From positions 1 through 10,238 of the forward strand of contig JAHEBG010000020.1 in NCBI GenBank assembly GCA_024642445.1: a stretch of DNA of 10,238 nucleotides, read 5' to 3'. The position numbers were made by a program, and so were the translations under genes. Of this stretch, positions 6,797 through 10,238 are shown piece by piece. The notes beneath the pieces were generated by a model. It made no database searches and was not told where the DNA came from. It worked only from the letters and a program-made list of their open reading frames with translations. How positions within the stretch are numbered: position 1 is the first letter of the stretch; every line of letters starts with the position of its first letter. Source of the stretch: Gammaproteobacteria bacterium. GTDB taxonomy: Bacteria > Pseudomonadota > Gammaproteobacteria > Xanthomonadales > Xanthomonadaceae.

Positions 6797-7734
6797 CGGA
6801 ACCGATCCGTCGCTTCCAGCAAAGCCGCGGCATTTTCCGCTTCAAACGCGGAATGCCCCGAAGCCGGAGAAATATGCAATGCCGCTTCTGGCCATACTTG
6901 ATGCAAATCGTAGGCATTCTGCACCGGACAGACCACGTCGTAACGGCCATGCACGATAACACCCGGAATATGGCGGATTTTATGTGCGTCACGAAGCAAC
7001 TGATCATCGGCATCGAAAAACCCTTTATTCATGAAGTAGTGGTTTTCGATGCGCGCGAAACTCAACGCGAAATGCGGATCTTCAAAATCATCGACAGCTG
7101 CCGGCTCGGGAATGAGGGTGCTTGTTGAGCCTTCCCAGACCGACCAGGCTTTGGCTGCGGCCAATCGCACGGCGATATCATCCGAGGTTAACCGACGGTG
7201 GTAAGCCGCAATGAAATCGCCCCGCTCCGCCTCGGGAATCAATTGGCAATAGGGTTGCCATGACTCCGGGAACAGGCGGTGTGCGCCGCTTTGGTAAAAC
7301 CACTGCAACTCCCAACGCCGTAACATGAAAATGCCACGCAAAACCAATTCACTGACCTGTGCAGGATGGGTTTCGGCATACGCCAAAGCCAAGGTTGAGC
7401 CCCAGCTGCCCCCGAACACCTGCCATTGTGAAATACCTAAATGCATACGAAGCTTTTCAATATCTGCCACCAAATCCCAGGTGGTGTTATCGATCAGATC
7501 GGCATGCGGTGTGGATTGGCCCGAACCGCGCTGATCGAACAGAATGATTCGATACGCATCGGGATCATGGAAACGGCGCATTTTCGGATTGCAGCCGGCG
7601 CCTGGCCCGCCGTGCAGAAACACCGCCGGCTTGCCATCGGGGTTGCCGCACTCTTCGAAATACAGTGTGTGCCTATCGTCCACCGGCAACATGCCGGTTC
7701 GGTAAGGTTCAATCTCGGGATAGAGCTCGCGCAT
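6793..7734 (-). CDS. pip: Prolyl iminopeptidase (alpha/beta hydrolase, peptidase S33)
   Basis: This cytoplasmic exopeptidase releases N-terminal proline from peptides. It has 313 residues, the length known for the Xanthomonas campestris enzyme. The alpha/beta-hydrolase elements are all present: the oxyanion loop HGGPGAG (41-47), FDQRGSGQSTPH (66-77), the nucleophile elbow GGSWGS with Ser110, Asp266 in HGRYDVVCP and His294 in SGHSAFE. The cap region includes LRGIFMLRRWELQWFYQ, typical of proline iminopeptidases. No signal peptide is seen. ATG at 7734 is supported by AGGA (complement of 7740-7743) five bases upstream. The gene is convergent with the Nudix gene, the two stop codons overlapping in CTAA (6793-6796), and divergent from the HNH gene across a 76-base gap. 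I found no strong promoter for it there. Confidence 0.96.
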   Translation of the reverse strand: MRELYPEIEPYRTGMLPVDDRHTLYFEECGNPDGKPAVFLHGGPGAGCNPKMRRFHDPDAYRIILFDQRGSGQSTPHADLIDNTTWDLVADIEKLRMHLGISQWQVFGGSWGSTLALAYAETHPAQVSELVLRGIFMLRRWELQWFYQSGAHRLFPESWQPYCQLIPEAERGDFIAAYHRRLTSDDIAVRLAAAKAWSVWEGSTSTLIPEPAAVDDFEDPHFALSFARIENHYFMNKGFFDADDQLLRDAHKIRHIPGVIVHGRYDVVCPVQNAYDLHQVWPEAALHISPASGHSAFEAENAAALLEATDRFR

Positions 7735-7739
7735 GCCAT

Positions 7740-7743
7740 TCCT
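7740..7743 (-). promoter_or_regulatory. Ribosome binding site of pip
   Basis: On the minus strand AGGA lies five bases ahead of the ATG at 7734. It supports that start over the overlapping out-of-frame ATG just upstream. Confidence 0.5.
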
Positions 7744-7776
7744 GCCCGTTTTTTCTCAGTTTACCGTAAGAAGCGC

Positions 7777-7804
7777 TTGCACTTGTGAAAAGTTTCGGTA
7801 TGCT
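7777..7804 (+). promoter_or_regulatory. Possible sigma-70 promoter of the HNH gene
   Basis: TTGCAC (7777-7782) is followed after 16 bases by TATGCT (7799-7804). The -10 box ends six bases before the ATG at 7811, so transcription would start at the initiation codon itself. The -35 match is only three of six positions. The -10 match is four of six and lacks further support. Confidence 0.4.
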
Positions 7805-7810
7805 CAAGTC

Positions 7811-8470
7811 ATGGAGTTGCCCACGCCAAAATTGGCCTTGGTGGGCGCCGGGACGATTTGCCCCCCGGCCGGACAACTGCCCTCCAACGATTTACGGATC
7901 CCGCGCGTACTTTCCCTTGATGCCCATGGCCACATCCTGAACTGGATGCATTGGCAGGATGCCGTCTGTCTTTATGTTCGCGGAGCGGTGTCCTGGACTC
8001 TGGGCGACCCCTGCATGACCGTGCACGGCGGCAGAAACCGCCTGTCCGGCGAGCAGAGCATCGTACAATTGCATCCTATAGTGGCCGCGCGCGGGCATGC
8101 CAATTTTCGAAGTCATCTGCCTTCACCGGCACTGACCAACCCGGCGCTGTTTGCCCGTGATAAACAGCTGTGCCTATATTGCGGCAAAGAATACTCGCGC
8201 CATGTGCTGACCCGCGACCATGTCCATCCGCTGTCGCAGGGTGGCAAGGATATCTGGGAAAATGTGGTCAGCTCATGCTTCCGTTGCAATTCCAAAAAAG
8301 GTGGGCGCACGCCCCAGCAGGCCCATATGCCATTGCTTGCCATTCCGTATCGTCCCAGCTGGGTGGAACACCTGATATTGTCCAATCGCAACATTCTTGC
8401 CGATCAAATGGCCTTCCTCAAGCAACACCTTCCCAAGCATCCACGCGGCGAAACGTTCGCCATTCAATAG
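7811..8470 (+). CDS. HNH endonuclease-like protein of unknown role
   Basis: This is a 219-residue protein with a C-terminal HNH nuclease fold. Residues 121-160 hold a treble-clef zinc site built from CxxC (Cys121, Cys124) and a second CxxC (Cys156, Cys159). Between them lie the catalytic-type RDHVHPLSQGG (135-145) and WENVVSSCFRCNSKKGG (149-165), with Asn151 and Asn160. The N-terminal part, RVLSLDAHGHILNWMHWQDAVCLYVRGAV (32-60), matches the domain seen in a widespread chromosomal HNH family whose members usually begin LNASYEPL. The family resembles McrA-like nucleases, but I know of no firmly assigned function, and nothing here marks it as part of a restriction system. ATG at 7811 was chosen because the promoter-like sequence lies just before it. 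A reading from 7733 would run through the gap and the pip start. No Shine-Dalgarno sequence is visible. Dxs lies downstream in the same direction. Confidence 0.82.
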   Translation: MELPTPKLALVGAGTICPPAGQLPSNDLRIPRVLSLDAHGHILNWMHWQDAVCLYVRGAVSWTLGDPCMTVHGGRNRLSGEQSIVQLHPIVAARGHANFRSHLPSPALTNPALFARDKQLCLYCGKEYSRHVLTRDHVHPLSQGGKDIWENVVSSCFRCNSKKGGRTPQQAHMPLLAIPYRPSWVEHLILSNRNILADQMAFLKQHLPKHPRGETFAIQ

Positions 8471-8483
8471 CTTAGCGCGGCCA

Positions 8484-8499
8484 CAAGGCATATGCCTTG
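8484..8499. repeat. Perfect 16-base palindrome between HNH gene and dxs
   Basis: CAAGGCATATGCCTTG is identical on both strands. It starts 14 bases after the HNH stop codon and ends 52 bases before the dxs ATG. As RNA it could form a six-base stem with an ATAT loop, but no run of T follows, so it is a poor intrinsic terminator. It could be an operator for a dimeric repressor. It partly overlaps a possible dxs -35 box. Confidence 0.5.
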
Positions 8500-8525
8500 C
8501 CGTAAACCCGCAAGTACAAGACAAT
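8497..8525 (+). promoter_or_regulatory. Possible weak promoter of dxs
   Basis: TTGCCG (8497-8502), a 17-base spacer and GACAAT (8520-8525) each match four of six sigma-70 positions. The -35 box shares three bases with the right end of the 16-base palindrome. Transcription would start near 8532, about 20 bases before dxs. This is a marginal match in an 81-base gap. Confidence 0.25.
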
Positions 8526-8551
8526 AGCCACTGGCTTTTCAGTAGATTCCG

Positions 8552-10238
8552 ATGGATTCCGAACGCTTTCCTCTGCTTTCCCAGATTGCTACACCTGACC
8601 TTCTGCGCGCATTGCCTGAAAGCGATTTGCCTAAGGTAGCCGATGAATTGCGCGCGTATCTGATTGAAACCGTCAGTCAGGTCGGCGGCCATTTCGGCGC
8701 AGGGCTGGGCGTGGTTGAGCTGACCGTGGTATTGCATTACCTCTATCAAACACCGGAAGACCGATTGGTTTGGGATGTCGGTCATCAATGTTATCCGCAT
8801 AAAATCCTTACCGGCCGTGCCGAAACCATCCATACGGTCAAGAAGAAAGACGGCATTGCCCCGTTTCCACGCCGTGAAGAAAGTCCTTACGACACCTTTG
8901 GTGTAGGCCATTCCTCAACATCCATATCGGCTGCATTGGGCATGGCTGTAGCTCGGCAGCGTGAAGGCGATGAGCGTCAGATCGTTGCCATCATCGGCGA
9001 CGGTGCCATGACTGCCGGTATGGCTTTCGAAGCACTTAATCATGCCGGCGGCATGGACCCCGAACCGAATTTTCTGGTCATCCTCAACGACAACCAAATG
9101 TCGATTTCGGAAAACGTGGGTGGCCTGACCAAAATGCTCGGCAAAATGATGGCCAGCCGGACTTTGAATGCCATGCGCGAAGGCGGCAAGAAAATCCTTG
9201 GCGACAAAAACAAGCCGGCGGCAAAGTTTGTTCGGCGTTGGGAGGAACACTGGAAAGGTATGTTTGTACCCTCCACCCTGTTCGAGGAAATGGGATTTCA
9301 CTATAACGGCCCCATCGACGGGCACGATCTGCCGGCTTTGCTGAATGCCTTGAAAACCGCAAAAACCCTGAAAGGGCCGCAGCTGCTGCATGTGCTGACC
9401 ACCAAAGGCAAGGGCTACAATCCGGCCGAAGGCGACCAAATTGAATACCACGCGGTATCGCCTTTCGATCCCAGCATCGGCATTCAGAAGAAAGCCGCTG
9501 GCAAACCCACCTATACCCAGGTGTTCGGTGATTGGCTGTGCGATATGGCGGCCACTGATCCACGCTTGAAGGGCATCACGCCTGCCATGCGCGAAGGCTC
9601 TGGTCTGGTTCGGTTTTCGCAGGAATATCCCTTGCAGTATTTCGATACCGCCATCGCCGAGCAACATGCGGTCACCTTCGCTGCTGGACTGGCCTGCGAA
9701 GGCGCCAAACCGGTAGTGGCCATTTATTCAAGTTTTCTGCAGCGCGCCTACGACCAACTGATTCACGATGTGGCCCTGCAAAATCTGGATGTACTGTTTG
9801 CCATCGACCGCGCCGGCCTGGTCGGTCCGGACGGTGCCACCCACGCCGGAAGCTTCGACCTCAGTTTCCTTCGCTGCATTCCCAATATGGTCATCATGAC
9901 ACCTTCCGACGAACGCGAATGCCGTTTGATGCTAACGACCGGTTACGGGTATGCCGGCCCTGCCGCCGTGCGCTACCCGCGCGGCAGTGGCAGCGGCATT
10001 GCTGCGGGATCCGATCTTGACATATTGCCCCTTGGCAAAGCGCGGGTATTGCGTCAGGGCAACAACATTGCCCTGCTGTGTTTCGGTAGCCCGTTGCAAG
10101 CAGCAGTTGCGGTGGCGGAAAGTATCAACGCCACACTGGTGGATATGCGCTTTGTGAAACCGCTGGATGAAACCTTGCTAAGAGAATTGGCACAATCGCA
10201 CCAGCGATTCGTTACCGTGGAAGACAATGCGGTTATGG
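8552..10238 (+). CDS. dxs: 1-deoxy-D-xylulose-5-phosphate synthase (runs off right edge)
   Basis: This thiamine-diphosphate enzyme condenses pyruvate and glyceraldehyde 3-phosphate into 1-deoxy-D-xylulose 5-phosphate. It is the first and often rate-limiting step of the MEP isoprenoid pathway, and its product also feeds thiamine and pyridoxal synthesis. The window holds 562 codons of an expected 620-640, so only the end of the C-terminal domain is missing. Visible landmarks are His47 in GGHFGAGLG, His78 in WDVGHQ, the TPP/Mg motif from GDGA (149-152) to NDN (179-181), EGGKKIL (210-216), catalytic Glu370 in [13 protein letters not shown] and His431 in [22 protein letters not shown] and [12 protein letters not shown] come later. 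The sequence is collinear with E. coli Dxs over its length. ATG at 8552 is the first start after an in-frame stop at 8543-8545. No clear Shine-Dalgarno sequence precedes it. Confidence 0.97.
   Translation, partial: MDSERFPLLSQIATPDLLRALPESDLPKVADELRAYLIETVSQVGGHFGAGLGVVELTVVLHYLYQTPEDRLVWDVGHQCYPHKILTGRAETIHTVKKKDGIAPFPRREESPYDTFGVGHSSTSISAALGMAVARQREGDERQIVAIIGDGAMTAGMAFEALNHAGGMDPEPNFLVILNDNQMSISENVGGLTKMLGKMMASRTLNAMREGGKKILGDKNKPAAKFVRRWEEHWKGMFVPSTLFEEMGFHYNGPIDGHDLPALLNALKTAKTLKGPQLLHVLTTKGKGYNPAEGDQIEYHAVSPFDPSIGIQKKAAGKPTYTQVFGDWLCDMAATDPRLKGITPAMREGSGLVRFSQEYPLQYFDTAIAEQHAVTFAAGLACEGAKPVVAIYSSFLQRAYDQLIHDVALQNLDVLFAIDRAGLVGPDGATHAGSFDLSFLRCIPNMVIMTPSDERECRLMLTTGYGYAGPAAVRYPRGSGSGIAAGSDLDILPLGKARVLRQGNNIALLCFGSPLQAAVAVAESINATLVDMRFVKPLDETLLRELAQSHQRFVTVEDNAVM

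Noticed and set aside
7784..7799. Second CRP-like site (TGTGA-N6-TCGGT) before the HNH gene
   Set aside because: Only the left half-site is good; the right half matches two of five positions.
8484..8499. Palindrome read as a rho-independent terminator for the HNH gene
   Set aside because: The stem is only six base pairs and is followed by GCCGTAAACC rather than a T run.
8273..8911. 212-codon minus-strand open frame spanning the HNH-dxs junction
   Set aside because: It crosses two confident plus-strand genes and the palindromic gap, and its translation resembles no protein I know.
8915..9667. 250-codon open frame on the minus strand opposite dxs
   Set aside because: It lies wholly inside a strongly conserved dxs reading frame, encodes no recognisable domain, and has no ribosome site or promoter. 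It is a shadow of the codon usage.
1..10238. CRISPR array, toxin-antitoxin pair, phage or transposon remnant
   Set aside because: I saw no direct repeat series, terminal inverted repeats, integrase or transposase motifs, or paired small genes. All gaps are under 120 bases and the genes are housekeeping types.

Overview
This is an ordinary, gene-dense stretch of a bacterial chromosome. It holds nine protein genes with almost no gaps, no RNA genes, no insertion sequence and no CRISPR array. Base composition by eye is moderate, somewhat above 50% GC. The gene set points to a gammaproteobacterium, most likely of the Xanthomonadales (Lysobacterales). The prolyl iminopeptidase has the same length and the same catalytic residue numbers (Ser110, Asp266, His294) that I recall for the Xanthomonas campestris enzyme. 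A long DUF1631 protein and an E. coli-like Dxs fit the same placement. The assignment is an inference from protein recognition; no database was searched.

Left third (1-4697, minus strand): a DUF1631-family gene is followed by a three-gene NAD(P) transhydrogenase operon. The operon encodes the NAD-binding alpha subunit 1, a small membrane subunit alpha 2, and the beta subunit, which runs off the left edge. The three pnt genes overlap at their stop/start codons and each has a good Shine-Dalgarno sequence. In the membrane the complex couples proton re-entry to hydride transfer from NADH to NADP+, supplying NADPH.

Middle (4698-6796, plus strand): a short divergent control region separates DUF1631 from three plus-strand genes in likely operon order. 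These are a YdjA-like nitroreductase, a stand-alone 5'-3' exonuclease/flap nuclease overlapping it by four bases, and a Nudix hydrolase of the ADP-ribose pyrophosphatase type. The control region carries a near-consensus CRP/Clp-type site (CGTGA-N6-TCACA).

Right third (6793-10238): prolyl iminopeptidase lies on the minus strand, tail-to-tail with the Nudix gene so that their stop codons overlap. It is divergent from a conserved HNH-endonuclease-like gene of unknown role. After a short gap with a perfect 16-base palindrome comes dxs, the first enzyme of the MEP isoprenoid pathway, cut by the right edge.

I found no convincing new biological system. The points worth a second look are regulatory and small in scale: the CRP/Clp-like site and the TTG start it implies for the DUF1631 gene, two promoters placed so that their transcripts would be leaderless, the palindrome before dxs, and the PilZ-like tail of the DUF1631 protein. 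No gap exceeds 300 bases.
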